Source: an uncultured Eubacteriales bacterium (GTDB taxonomy: Bacteria; Bacillota; Clostridia; Lachnospirales; Lachnospiraceae). From it: a DNA stretch of 39,582 bases. The position numbers and the translations under genes were made by a program. How positions within the stretch are numbered: position 1 is the stretch's first letter; the number at the start of each line of letters is the position of its first letter. The notes below the pieces were generated by a model that saw only the letters and a program-made list of their open reading frames with translations, did no database searches and had not been told where the DNA came from. Shown piece after piece: positions 25,484-33,675 of this stretch. Location of the stretch: the NCBI GenBank assembly GCA_900315665.1, contig OMZX01000033.1:1-39582 (forward strand). Reading direction: 5' to 3'.

Positions 25484-26587
25484 TCAGGAAAGTGCGATAA
25501 CCTGTTTCTTATTATCATTATCCAGAGTCCATACAATCGTAACTTCATCACCCTGATCCACAGAACCATAAACAGAGAACGCATACTGCATGTCAGAGGT
25601 TTCAATCTGATATTCTTCTCCTCCAATATATACAGAGGTCGGTGTCATCACAGAGCTTGACTGATAATAAATAGCGTCTACGGTACCATGCGCAGAACCC
25701 ATATCGCCAGAATTGTTGCTGTAGGAATATGCGTATACTGTCTTTGTGGAAGTATTGTAATAAACTGCAATTGCTCCATCATCGTCGGCAATGTCCTCAA
25801 TTTCATCATAGCTTGAAACTTCCCCGTTCAGATAGAAGACTCCCTTACTCTTGCTAAACGGTAATATACCATTCAGGTCGTGGTTCGCTTTCAAAGTATG
25901 TGGACCGCTAAGGTTCGCATTGAGCGTGCTAAGAAGATTCAACTCGTTGTCGTCAGATGAATAATCAAACCCAAGCAACGATCCATAAATTGTTTGACTA
26001 GATTTCGTCGCATTCTCCTGTGTCTTCGGATTTGTCTTCATAAGATTATAAAAAAGCTGGACGCAATCCGCATAGCTAAGTTCCTCATTCAAGCCTTTAT
26101 GGATATTCTCAAGAAGACCAATATTCGTAGCCTTTGCGTTTCGGTTCGCCGCGAGATTGCCGGCAAAATCATCATTGGTATACCCGAGGAGGGTCAGGCA
26201 CGCCTTCTCTGCTTCAGCAAGCTTTACACCCTGATCCGGTTTGAACAGACCGCCGAGATATGCGGTCATCCATCCCTTTTCAGCGGCGATGCGGATATAT
26301 CCTGCATATTCCGAATCCTTGAGTACATCCTTATAAACAGAAACGTTTGATTCCTGGGCAACATTGTTCGAATAGCTCGAGGCCTTCACGAGCATCTTTG
26401 CAAACTGTGCCCGCGTGAAGCTGACATCATTCAGTGTGACATCATAATTATCAATCACGTTTGCACTGACCAGCGCCTTTTTTCTCTGTTCCAGAGACGT
26501 GGAAGCCAATGCTGTCATCGGCATGTAGCTGACCACTGCCGCTACTGCTGTTGTCACCGCCGCTGCACCGTACCAGAATCTGTTCAT
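25484..26587 (-). CDS. S-layer-homology (SLH) domain surface protein
   Basis: This 367-residue exported protein has a signal peptide (about residues 1-29, ending in ALAS). SLH-like repeats follow: VSFTRAQFAKMLVKAS, then YKDVLKDSEYAGYIRIAAEKGWM with FKPDQGVKLAEAEKACLTLLGY, and a third weaker unit near LSYADCVQLFYNLM. SLH units bind secondary wall polymers. The C-terminal half, about residues 195-367, is an unrecognised beta-rich region (GAIAVYYNTSTKTVYAYSYS). AGGAGGAG about nine bases upstream supports the start. It lies between the wall-binding protein gene and the exporter operon on the same strand. Confidence 0.82.
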   Translation of the reverse strand: MNRFWYGAAAVTTAVAAVVSYMPMTALASTSLEQRKKALVSANVIDNYDVTLNDVSFTRAQFAKMLVKASSYSNNVAQESNVSVYKDVLKDSEYAGYIRIAAEKGWMTAYLGGLFKPDQGVKLAEAEKACLTLLGYTNDDFAGNLAANRNAKATNIGLLENIHKGLNEELSYADCVQLFYNLMKTNPKTQENATKSSQTIYGSLLGFDYSSDDNELNLLSTLNANLSGPHTLKANHDLNGILPFSKSKGVFYLNGEVSSYDEIEDIADDDGAIAVYYNTSTKTVYAYSYSNNSGDMGSAHGTVDAIYYQSSSVMTPTSVYIGGEEYQIETSDMQYAFSVYGSVDQGDEVTIVWTLDNDNKKQVIALS

Positions 26588-26679
26588 CTCTTTTTCTCCT
26601 CCTGTTGCTTTCTTATTTCATCAACTCTTTTAGATTTGAGCGTATAAAAGTTTTATGCATCTATTCATAAACCGGCTAA

Positions 26680-26706
26680 AGTGATCCCGGAAGTTCCGGG
26701 GTCACT
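26680..26706 (-). terminator. hairpin between the wall-binding and SLH genes
   Basis: AGTGATCCCGGAA pairs with TTCCGGGGTCACT over 13 positions with one G-T pair, about 18 bases past the wall-binding gene stop. The minus-strand T run after it is poor, so it may only partly stop transcription. Confidence 0.5.
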
Positions 26707-26723
26707 GTCTGAATGTTATTGAA

Positions 26724-27836
26724 TTATGCCGCTATTGTGGTCCAGACACCGGCGGCGTTTACATAATAGCCATCCGGAGTGTAGGCATTCGTAAGCATTG
26801 CACCATCAGCACCACAGTAATACCACTTGTTGTTCCAATAGATCCAACCGGATTTGCGATAGCCGTAGGCGTTGAAATAATACCACTTCCCGTCGATCTC
26901 CTGCCAGCCGTTCGATGTCCATGAGCCGTCTGAGTTACGATACCAGAAGCCGTACTGTGTCTGAATCCAGGTACCGTCTGTCGTATTGCCAGGTATCAGA
27001 CCGGAGCCGCTGTTTGTCACCGTGCTCGTAAGACTTCCTTCATAGCTGTTATAGGAAACGGTCGTCGAGTTATAGCTTGCGTTGTAGGTTGACGCAATCG
27101 CCGTCGCCTGTGAAGTCGTAACATAAAGATCATCTGAAGTTTCCCAATCGCCCTTGTATTTACTTGAATAAACCGCACGAACCTTGAAGCTATAGGTACC
27201 TGCCTGTGTGAAATAGTTTGCGAAATCGTAGGCAGTGCTGGTAGTCGTTACGCTCGTCAGCAAAGTGCTTCCGCGATACAGCTTCACTTCATATTTCTTT
27301 GCCGCTTCGGCGGCACTCCATTTGGCAATACCATAGCTAGAATTCCATGCTGTATCGTCGATATCGAGATCCATGTTCTCCTCCCAATCTGTATCGATCT
27401 CATCGAGATCCGCCAATGTATACACGATTGTCAGATACCCGTGGCCGCTGCCACCGGAAACGGAAGACACGGTACCAGAATCACCTGAAACGGATATATT
27501 CGATTTTGTAACCGACCACTGATAATCATCGCTGTCGCTTAGCTCAAGCTTGATCTGTACCTTCGGATTATCATCAGGATCCCATCCATCCGATGGTACA
27601 TTGGTGACGCTGACATTGTAGACATCATAAAGAGAATTATTTGACGTTACCTCCACATCCGAGCTCGTGCTGCCAACCTCGATCTCCGAACTGACGGTGA
27701 TTGATACTGAACCGATTGATGTACGGTTTGAAGCAAGTGAGGTCATCGGAAGTCCGAAAATCATAGCGGCTGTTGTGACAGCTCCAAGTACGGCTGTGAT
27801 GACTTTCTTTATTATTTTTCTTCCACCATTTAGCAT
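26724..27836 (-). CDS. secreted protein with fibronectin-like domain and choline-binding-type wall repeats
   Basis: This 370-residue protein has a signal peptide after a basic start (KKVITAVLGAVTTAAM, cut near TSLAS). A beta-rich domain comes first, with a fibronectin-III-like segment (about residues 160-235: KWSAAEAAKKYEVKLYRG, then YSFKVRAVYSSKYKGDW). The last 80 residues are aromatic wall-binding repeats (GWQEIDGKWYYFNAYGYRKSG, then WIYWNNKWYYCGADGAM) of the choline-binding type. It should sit on the cell wall; no catalytic domain is seen. AAAGGAG eight bases upstream supports the ATG. A conserved family of similar short Lachnospiraceae proteins exists, of unknown role. Confidence 0.85.
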   Translation of the reverse strand: MLNGGRKIIKKVITAVLGAVTTAAMIFGLPMTSLASNRTSIGSVSITVSSEIEVGSTSSDVEVTSNNSLYDVYNVSVTNVPSDGWDPDDNPKVQIKLELSDSDDYQWSVTKSNISVSGDSGTVSSVSGGSGHGYLTIVYTLADLDEIDTDWEENMDLDIDDTAWNSSYGIAKWSAAEAAKKYEVKLYRGSTLLTSVTTTSTAYDFANYFTQAGTYSFKVRAVYSSKYKGDWETSDDLYVTTSQATAIASTYNASYNSTTVSYNSYEGSLTSTVTNSGSGLIPGNTTDGTWIQTQYGFWYRNSDGSWTSNGWQEIDGKWYYFNAYGYRKSGWIYWNNKWYYCGADGAMLTNAYTPDGYYVNAAGVWTTIAA

Positions 27837-28067
27837 AACTTGACTCCTTTCGAAGCTACCATAATTAAATACGCAAATACGCGGATTTAGTTAAAATTCT
27901 CTGTGGTAAATTCGTTACGGATTTTTTACAAAATGTAACAAATTTCTATCTTTACTTGTCTTTCCTTTGTTTTCTGCCTCATCTTAACAGTGCATGCTGA
28001 AATGAAACTGAAAAACGTTGAAAAGACTTGTAACGAAATCTTTCTGCCATAAGGCACATTAAGGCAT

Positions 28068-28135
28068 AAAAAACGGAGCAGAGAATTTCTTCAGGTGACC
28101 TTCAAATGTTACCTGCTAAGAAATTCTCCACTCCG
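28068..28135 (-). terminator. long terminator of the HPr-lactate dehydrogenase gene
   Basis: A long, slightly interrupted stem spans 28074-28135: CGGAG with CTCCG, GAGAATTTCTT with AAGAAATTCTC, and AGGT with ACCT. On the minus strand it is followed by six T (28073-28068). The rest of the 359-base gap to the wall-binding gene start shows inverted GTAACGAA copies near 27912 and 28033 and little else. Confidence 0.8.
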
Positions 28136-28195
28136 CCTTTTTACGGTTGCAGCTTATTCGTGAGCTTCGCTCTCACACCTCTATTCTGTTATTTG

Positions 28196-29506
28196 TTAAT
28201 CCGGAAGCTTCACTTCGGCATCACCATATGGCTTGCCGGTGCTGAAATTCAGTGCATTCTCCATCGTCGTGGTTGCGATCGCCTGCAGTGCCTCTCTTGT
28301 GAAGAAGGCCTGGTGCGATGTTATGACAACCTGCGGATAGAACTGAAGTCTTGCTGTGATATCGTTTGTGATAACATCACCTGAGTGGTCGGTGTAGACA
28401 TTCTGCTCCTCGCCCTCGTATACATCAAGTGCCACCGCATGAAACTTGCCGGCACGAAGTGCTTCGAGAAGTGCGTTGTTATCGATGAGGCCGCCTCGGG
28501 CAGCATTGACAAGCATCACATCATCCTTCATACGGCTGATCGCTTTTTCATCGATAATATGATAGGTACCTCCCTCGCCCATGATAAGCGGCGCATGGAG
28601 AGAAATAAGGTCAGACTTTTCGAAAAGCTCCTCCTTCGTCACATAGGTGAGAAGTCCTTCATCCTCAAGCTTCCGGTTCGGATAAGCGTCCCAGCCAATC
28701 ACCGTCATACCATAGCCCTTGCAAATGCGTGCGAAGCATTGACCGATTCGGCCGGTGCCGACAATTCCGGCAACCTTGTTATGAAGATCCAGGCCGACAA
28801 GTCCGGACAGAGCAAAGTCATTATCGCGGATTCTGGAGTAAGCACGCTGAAGCCGACGGTTTGCCGCCTGCAGGATCGCCATCGCATGCTCAGCTACTGC
28901 ATACGGAGAGTAAGCCGGAACGCGAAGAACCGTCATGCCATATTCCTTCGCAGCCTTCAGATCGACGTTGTTAAATCCTGCGCAGCGGAGCAGAATCAGC
29001 TTCACGCCGCAATCATGCAAAATCTCGATCACCCGACGGCCGCAGTCGTCATTGACGAAGATGCAGGCAGCATCATAGCCCTTTGCAAGTCCTGCCGAAT
29101 CCTCTGTGAGACGAGCTTCGAAATAATGAATATGTGAGTTATAGGTATCGTCTCCCTTCGGATGAGAAAGCTGTGCAAAAAACGTCTTATCATAATCCTT
29201 CGTGCCGAAGAACGCGATCTTAAATACCTTCTGCTTATCGAGCTTCTCAACCGGGTGATCCCTAAAAAAGGCCTCCAACTTGTCTGCCGCTTCGAGCTCA
29301 TCCTCGCCTTCAATCATGAGATGAATTTCCTCGCCCTTCTTAATGTCGAGCGAAAGAATCTGCAGCACATTCTTTGCGTTGGCAAGCTTGCCGTCCTTCT
29401 CGATCGTAACCTGGCTCTTCACGCCACTCGCGATCTGTGCGACATGCGCCGCCGGTCTCGCATGAAGACCAAACGGAAGATTGATAGCATAGAAAAGTTC
29501 CTTCAT
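28196..29506 (-). CDS. HPr phosphocarrier domain fused to D-lactate dehydrogenase
   Basis: One uninterrupted 436-residue reading frame joins two enzymes. Residues 1-88 are an HPr domain with the phosphorylatable His15 in GLHARPAA; position 46, the regulatory Ser of Gram-positive HPr, is Asn (NAKNVLQ). A linker of only a few residues leads to FKIAFFGTKDYDK, which aligns with the first residues of ordinary LdhA. Residues 95-436 hold YSPYAVAEHAM, the NAD site GTGRIG (250-255), Arg337, Glu366 and His398. The spacing of the three catalytic residues (29 and 32) is that of D-lactate dehydrogenases. It should reduce pyruvate with NADH. AGGAGG upstream gives a clear start, and a long terminator follows. 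Confidence 0.92.
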   Translation of the reverse strand: MKELFYAINLPFGLHARPAAHVAQIASGVKSQVTIEKDGKLANAKNVLQILSLDIKKGEEIHLMIEGEDELEAADKLEAFFRDHPVEKLDKQKVFKIAFFGTKDYDKTFFAQLSHPKGDDTYNSHIHYFEARLTEDSAGLAKGYDAACIFVNDDCGRRVIEILHDCGVKLILLRCAGFNNVDLKAAKEYGMTVLRVPAYSPYAVAEHAMAILQAANRRLQRAYSRIRDNDFALSGLVGLDLHNKVAGIVGTGRIGQCFARICKGYGMTVIGWDAYPNRKLEDEGLLTYVTKEELFEKSDLISLHAPLIMGEGGTYHIIDEKAISRMKDDVMLVNAARGGLIDNNALLEALRAGKFHAVALDVYEGEEQNVYTDHSGDVITNDITARLQFYPQVVITSHQAFFTREALQAIATTTMENALNFSTGKPYGDAEVKLPD

Positions 29507-29530
29507 TGTGATTACCTCCTGTTTGTTATT

Positions 29531-29558
29531 ATTTTAACATGCCGTTAGTCAATTGCAA
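29531..29558 (-). promoter_or_regulatory. putative promoter of the HPr-lactate dehydrogenase gene
   Basis: On the minus strand TTGCAA (29558-29553) and TAAAAT (29536-29531) are 16 bases apart, with TGT before the -10 box. The leader would be about 18 bases and carries the AGGAGG site. Confidence 0.45.
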
Positions 29559-29592
29559 CCTGCTTTACGTCGTTTTTGCAGCAATTTTACTT

Positions 29593-31062
29593 TCACATCA
29601 TCCTGCTGTCATGGCAGGTGAAATACAAGACCTGATATTCCTTTGATATTGCAGAAAGAAACTTGAGTGCATCCGTCATCTTCTCCTGATCGAGGTTCAC
29701 GAAGGAATCATCAAACAGAAGGAAAGGCTTCTCTTCTTCATACATTGCATCAACCATCGCCATCCGGTGACAGAGTCCGACGAGATCCTGATAGCCCGCG
29801 CTAAGAAGCTTGACATTCCGCTGCTTTCCAAGCTCCGTCTTCGTCACCGACAGCTTTGCATCCAGCACAAAATCCGGATCCTTCGCACCAGTAAGAAGTG
29901 CATAATACTGATCAAACGCCGCCTGCATCGGCGCCATATAGTGCTTTAGGAAATTATCCTTTGCGGCCGTCAGATATTTCTCAGTGAGGCTGATCACATC
30001 AAAAAGCCTCTTTTTCTCATCACTGGTCTCCTGCAGATTCTCACGCTCGGCGGAAATCTCCGTGATGGCTTCAAATTTATCCGAATATTCCTCCGCCCGC
30101 TTCTCATATTCCCGAAGCGTCTGCCCCTTTTCCGTAGTATCCTTCTCTATAACAGAAATTGCTTTAGAAAGCGAATCGATGTCGTCCTCGGTTTCCGGCT
30201 TCCGGATTGTTTCAAACCTGGCAACATCATGCGCTTCTGTAAATGTCCGAAGTGCCTGTTCCCGCTCAGTAAGCGCCTCTTTCAACGGCTTAAGTGCCAA
30301 AACATGATCCCGCACTGTTGTGAGCTCCGTATCCTCCGGGAGTTGATACTTTATAAGAAAAGCCTCCCTCTCCTCATGAATCCTAGAAAGCTCCTTCTTA
30401 GCAGCTTCTGCATCCTTCGATCGTGAAAGAAGCGTCTGATACTTCTCTCCATCCTCACGAAGCGCTATGATATCTTCAAGCATATGCGCTTCCTCAAACA
30501 AAAGGCCAAATCTGTTGAAAAAATCCGTCAAATCTTTGATCAGCGCCTCTGCTTTTTCCTCATAATGCTTCTGCCGGTATTGTTTCTCCTTATCGGACAG
30601 CTTTGCAAAACGTACACTATCCTGTTGTAGCCGGTACAGCGTGTTCAGCACATTGTTTTCCTGAAACGGCATCTTCAATCTCTGGAAGAAGGCTTCCATT
30701 TGCCGAAGGATTTCAGTGGATTCCGCTGCATCATGTTCGATCTTTTTGCCAAGTTCAAGAAATGCCGGGGAAAAATTCTTTTGTGTGGAAGAATTATGAT
30801 TTCTGATGAAATAAAAGATAAAAAGTATCACGCCAGGAATCAAAAGTGACAGCATCCCTGTTTTCTTTGTCACCGCAAAGAGAATCACAGCCAATACAAA
30901 AAAACAAATTCCCACAAGAAGAATCGGTTGCCGATCTCTTCGTTCGCTTTCCTCTGCGGAAAGTTTCATCTGTTCGAAGCCCGCACGCCTTGCAGGCAGT
31001 GCGCTCTCGATGCCCTGTCGCTCCTGCCATGCACGGATGCCTGCAGAAATCTCCTCCTCGGA
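29593..31062 (-). CDS. YhaN/SbcE-like ATPase, C-terminal part after an in-frame stop
   Basis: This frame continues directly from the N-terminal part after a single TAA at 31063-31065. It carries two membrane helices (QPILLVGICFFVLAVILF and a second around LIPGVILFIFYF), long coiled coil, and the C-terminal ATPase lobe with KLLSAGYQDLVGLCHRMA and Walker B PFLLFDDSFVNLD. The first ATG in frame is at 30969 with no ribosome site. GAGGAGGAG lies just after the TAA but is followed in frame by ATT. Without the N-terminal Walker A half it cannot be a working ATPase alone. Either the gene is broken, or the stop is read through, or two chains associate. Confidence 0.75.
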   Translation of the reverse strand, partial: SEEEISAGIRAWQERQGIESALPARRAGFEQMKLSAEESERRDRQPILLVGICFFVLAVILFAVTKKTGMLSLLIPGVILFIFYFIRNHNSSTQKNFSPAFLELGKKIEHDAAESTEILRQMEAFFQRLKMPFQENNVLNTLYRLQQDSVRFAKLSDKEKQYRQKHYEEKAEALIKDLTDFFNRFGLLFEEAHMLEDIIALREDGEKYQTLLSRSKDAEAAKKELSRIHEEREAFLIKYQLPEDTELTTVRDHVLALKPLKEALTEREQALRTFTEAHDVARFETIRKPETEDDIDSLSKAISVIEKDTTEKGQTLREYEKRAEEYSDKFEAITEISAERENLQETSDEKKRLFDVISLTEKYLTAAKDNFLKHYMAPMQAAFDQYYALLTGAKDPDFVLDAKLSVTKTELGKQRNVKLLSAGYQDLVGLCHRMAMVDAMYEEEKPFLLFDDSFVNLDQEKMTDALKFLSAISKEYQVLYFTCHDSRMM

Positions 31063-32193
31063 TTACGTCCGTCGAAATCCATCGAGTGCTTCCTTCTCTT
31101 CATCTGTCAGCGCTTCTGCCAGCATATTCGTGCGAAGCTGCCGGAGCTTTTCTGCTTTCTCCTTCTCCGCACCAAGCTCTGCCTGATCCGGTATCCCGGT
31201 GCTAAATTCCTTTTCAAGATGAGAGAGCCTCTTCTCAAGCTCCGGTGTCAGCTGATTTTTCGAAAGGCTGTCTTCTATAGCAACCATATGCCCTGCATCT
31301 TTTATAAGGGGCTCAAGCTCTGCTTCAGTCGGTACCTCTCCCGAAAATGCATCTCGTTCTTCTTTGTATCGCTCCTCCGCTTTATCCTTTTCCTCCTGTA
31401 ACGCCGCATAGCTGTTTTTCTCCGTAAGAACAGCCTGATACGCCGTCAAAGCATCCCTAAGCGCGCTCTTTTGTTTTCTTTCCTCCTGCGCCTTCACAAG
31501 CTCTGCGCGAAGCATCTCCATCTCTGCATTTGTCTTATCAAGCGCTTCCTCGATATCATCCTTTTTCTGCAGCTCCGCATCAAGCTCTGCCAGCCGGTTC
31601 TGAAGCTTCTTCACCTCGCCCGTCGCTCGCCGCGGTGAGAGTGCATTAGCTTCATCTGTGAGCGTGGCCATCGCACGATCATAAGACATAAGATCACCCG
31701 TCTCATTGATCCCGCCGATTTTTGCGCTAATGCTGTCGGTCGGTGCTGTTACGACGTCCTGTTGTCCGATGAAAACGGTTTTTGTGAAGGATTCTCTGTC
31801 AATCCGGAACAGTGCTTCGCCGATATTCTCTCCGAAATCCGTGGAGGGCAGATTCGTCGTCTCATCATAGAGCATAAAGCTGTCATTTTTCTTTTCGAAT
31901 ACACGCTCAATCCGATAGGTCTTTCCCTTTGTTTCAAATACGAGCTGTCCGCCATAGACACCGCCCTGCCATGGTGTATACCGCATCCGCTCATTCTCGG
32001 TTTCGTCACGCTTCCGGTCATTAGAAAAGCCGTAAAACATCACGCGAATAAAGGCAGCCAGCGTGCTCTTGCCGGTTCCATTCTCCCGGAGGTAAGCATT
32101 GAGCCCATCCTGGAACTTGAGGTCAAGTCCCGATAGCTTCCCGAAATTTTCCACATGCAGTGAAATCAGTCTCAAAATATTTCCGCCTTTCAT
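31063..32193 (-). CDS. YhaN/SbcE-like ATPase, N-terminal part ending at a premature TAA
   Basis: This 376-residue frame begins RLISLHVENFGKLSG and has the Walker A ENGTGKST, then IGQQDVVTAPT, then coiled coil. It is the N-terminal half of the large SMC/Rad50-like ATPase that partners the YhaO nuclease. The frame stops at TAA 31063-31065 and would otherwise run on in the same frame to 29593, giving about 866 residues. The start may be the TTG at 32175, since AAAGGCGG lies before it and homologues begin MRLISL; the ATG at 32193 has only a weak site. It lies just downstream of the yhaO-like gene. Confidence 0.8.
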   Translation of the reverse strand: MKGGNILRLISLHVENFGKLSGLDLKFQDGLNAYLRENGTGKSTLAAFIRVMFYGFSNDRKRDETENERMRYTPWQGGVYGGQLVFETKGKTYRIERVFEKKNDSFMLYDETTNLPSTDFGENIGEALFRIDRESFTKTVFIGQQDVVTAPTDSISAKIGGINETGDLMSYDRAMATLTDEANALSPRRATGEVKKLQNRLAELDAELQKKDDIEEALDKTNAEMEMLRAELVKAQEERKQKSALRDALTAYQAVLTEKNSYAALQEEKDKAEERYKEERDAFSGEVPTEAELEPLIKDAGHMVAIEDSLSKNQLTPELEKRLSHLEKEFSTGIPDQAELGAEKEKAEKLRQLRTNMLAEALTDEEKEALDGFRRT

Positions 32194-32260
32194 AGATCAT
32201 CGTCTTCTATGCTCTTACTATGCTCTTACTCTACCCTATACACAGAACAAAAAAATGTAC

Positions 32261-33463
32261 CTACAGTTCTATCTGCTCACCGTTCAACGCCTGGAGGCCG
32301 ACGCGAATGATGGCAGACTTTTCATCCTCGGAAAGAGAGCTATCTTCTTCCAGGAGTCGAACGAGCTCACCCTTCAGTGATTTATCATTCCTGAAATCTG
32401 TATAATGCACGGCTACCTTCGTTTCATCCTTTACGCGGAGATAATAATATCGGTCCTTAAAACGACTAACGATAAGTACTGGATTTTTCTCACAGTTCAC
32501 ATCGACATTGCCGGTCAGGACGATCTTTACAAGATCCTTCGGATTCGCTTCACAATCATTGAGCGCCTTTTCCACGAGCGGAAGCATCTCTGTCGTTGAT
32601 AAGCAGGCAGAAACATCGACCGGGACAGCATAGAAATTCCGCTTTGCAAACGGGACAAATGTACGCTGCATCGTGAGGCTCTCTTCATTGATATCAAGCA
32701 GTACGAAGCCATGTTCTCCAGTTTCATCGAAACCACGCCCCTCGAGACAGCCCGGATAGCAGTACACACCGCGCGGTAACAGTTGCCCTTCTTCATAGCT
32801 ATGGACATGTCCGAGTGCAAGATAATCGATGCTCTTGTTGCGGAGTTCCCCTAAATTGATCACCTCTACATGATCCTTTGGTTTATATTTTGCAAGCTGT
32901 CCGTGGAGGGTCACAATGTTAAAGTCCTGCGGCCGGAGCAGAAGCGTTTCATAGATGGTGTTCTGGTTGTCGGCATTGAGCTCCACGCCTGTCAGGACAA
33001 TGTTTCCCTTTTCACTTGTTCCGAGGATATAACTCTGCCAGTGTTCACTAAAGGTGTAAAGATTCTTTGGAAGCTCTGAACCCTCTGTATCCTTTTCGAC
33101 AGCATTAACTATATTTTCAGCAGCATTTGTATCTTCAGTGGTATGATCTGCATCACGATTTGATTTTTCCTGATTGGAGATAAATCCGGAAAGATCATGA
33201 TTCCCCTGTAAATAATAGAAATTGATATCCGGATGCTGACGGATGGTATCCATCACAGTCTTTTTTGCATGCACCCCGATGACCTTTTTGTCGAAAAGGT
33301 CTCCAGCTATGAGAACTGCAGAAACGCCATTTGTCTCGGCATAATCCACCATATTCATATAAGTTTCCAAAAGCTCTGTTTTTCTTTGTTTCGCCTGTTC
33401 CTTCGAGAGATGCGACTCCATTTTCGAATCGAGATGCAGATCCGCACAGTGAATGAGTTTCAT
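32261..33463 (-). CDS. YhaO/SbcD-like metallophosphoesterase nuclease
   Basis: This protein of about 400 residues belongs to the Mre11/SbcD family. The metal motifs are MKLIHCADLHLDS, LIAGDLFDK, LQGNHDLSG, TLHGQLA and LGHVHSYE, in order. The start at 33463 is chosen because MKLIHCADLH is the conserved family N-terminus, GGTAGGGA lies upstream and TATAAT sits about 30 bases before it; the frame remains open further upstream through a terminator hairpin, which is not coding. A C-terminal region follows from about residue 290. It should process DNA ends together with the downstream YhaN-like ATPase, whose gene is interrupted. Confidence 0.88.
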   Translation of the reverse strand: MKLIHCADLHLDSKMESHLSKEQAKQRKTELLETYMNMVDYAETNGVSAVLIAGDLFDKKVIGVHAKKTVMDTIRQHPDINFYYLQGNHDLSGFISNQEKSNRDADHTTEDTNAAENIVNAVEKDTEGSELPKNLYTFSEHWQSYILGTSEKGNIVLTGVELNADNQNTIYETLLLRPQDFNIVTLHGQLAKYKPKDHVEVINLGELRNKSIDYLALGHVHSYEEGQLLPRGVYCYPGCLEGRGFDETGEHGFVLLDINEESLTMQRTFVPFAKRNFYAVPVDVSACLSTTEMLPLVEKALNDCEANPKDLVKIVLTGNVDVNCEKNPVLIVSRFKDRYYYLRVKDETKVAVHYTDFRNDKSLKGELVRLLEEDSSLSEDEKSAIIRVGLQALNGEQIEL

Positions 33464-33491
33464 CGAATTCCCTACCTTTCTATCTGCTCCT

Positions 33492-33497
33492 ATTATA
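33492..33497 (-). promoter_or_regulatory. -10 box of the yhaO-like gene
   Basis: A perfect TATAAT on the minus strand lies 28 bases before the yhaO start and directly downstream of the reductase terminator. No good -35 box is visible at 17 bases. Confidence 0.4.
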
Positions 33498-33521
33498 CGA
33501 ATTTCCTGTGCCGGATGCCAC

Positions 33522-33591
33522 AAAAAAGCGGAGCCTCCGGTGATATTCCGGAGGCTCCGCCTCAAGTTTCAACCGGCAAAGCCGGTGAAAC
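33522..33591 (-). terminator. double hairpin terminator of the reductase gene
   Basis: A first stem at 33566-33591 (GTTTCA plus CCGGC arms) is followed on the minus strand by a perfect 13-pair stem, 33528-33540 with 33548-33560, and six T. Two stacked hairpins isolate the reductase from the yhaO-yhaN genes. Confidence 0.85.
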
Positions 33592-33675
33592 ATTCTCAAA
33601 TTATCGTTTTGCCCTCATGCCGATTCAAAACAGAATACTTTATCTGCGAAAGCCCGGGGCCGATGAAATAAAAAC

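Noticed and set aside
27925-27940. WalR-type direct repeat (TGTTAC, TGTAAA) before the wall-binding protein gene
   Set aside because: The half-sites are separated by four bases, whereas WalR sites need five; the region is also AT-rich.
30794-31030. Re-initiated second protein just after the yhaN stop
   Set aside because: The ATG at 31030 is near a GAGGAGGAG but is out of frame with the conserved ATPase sequence and gives a Cys/Arg-rich peptide without similarity.
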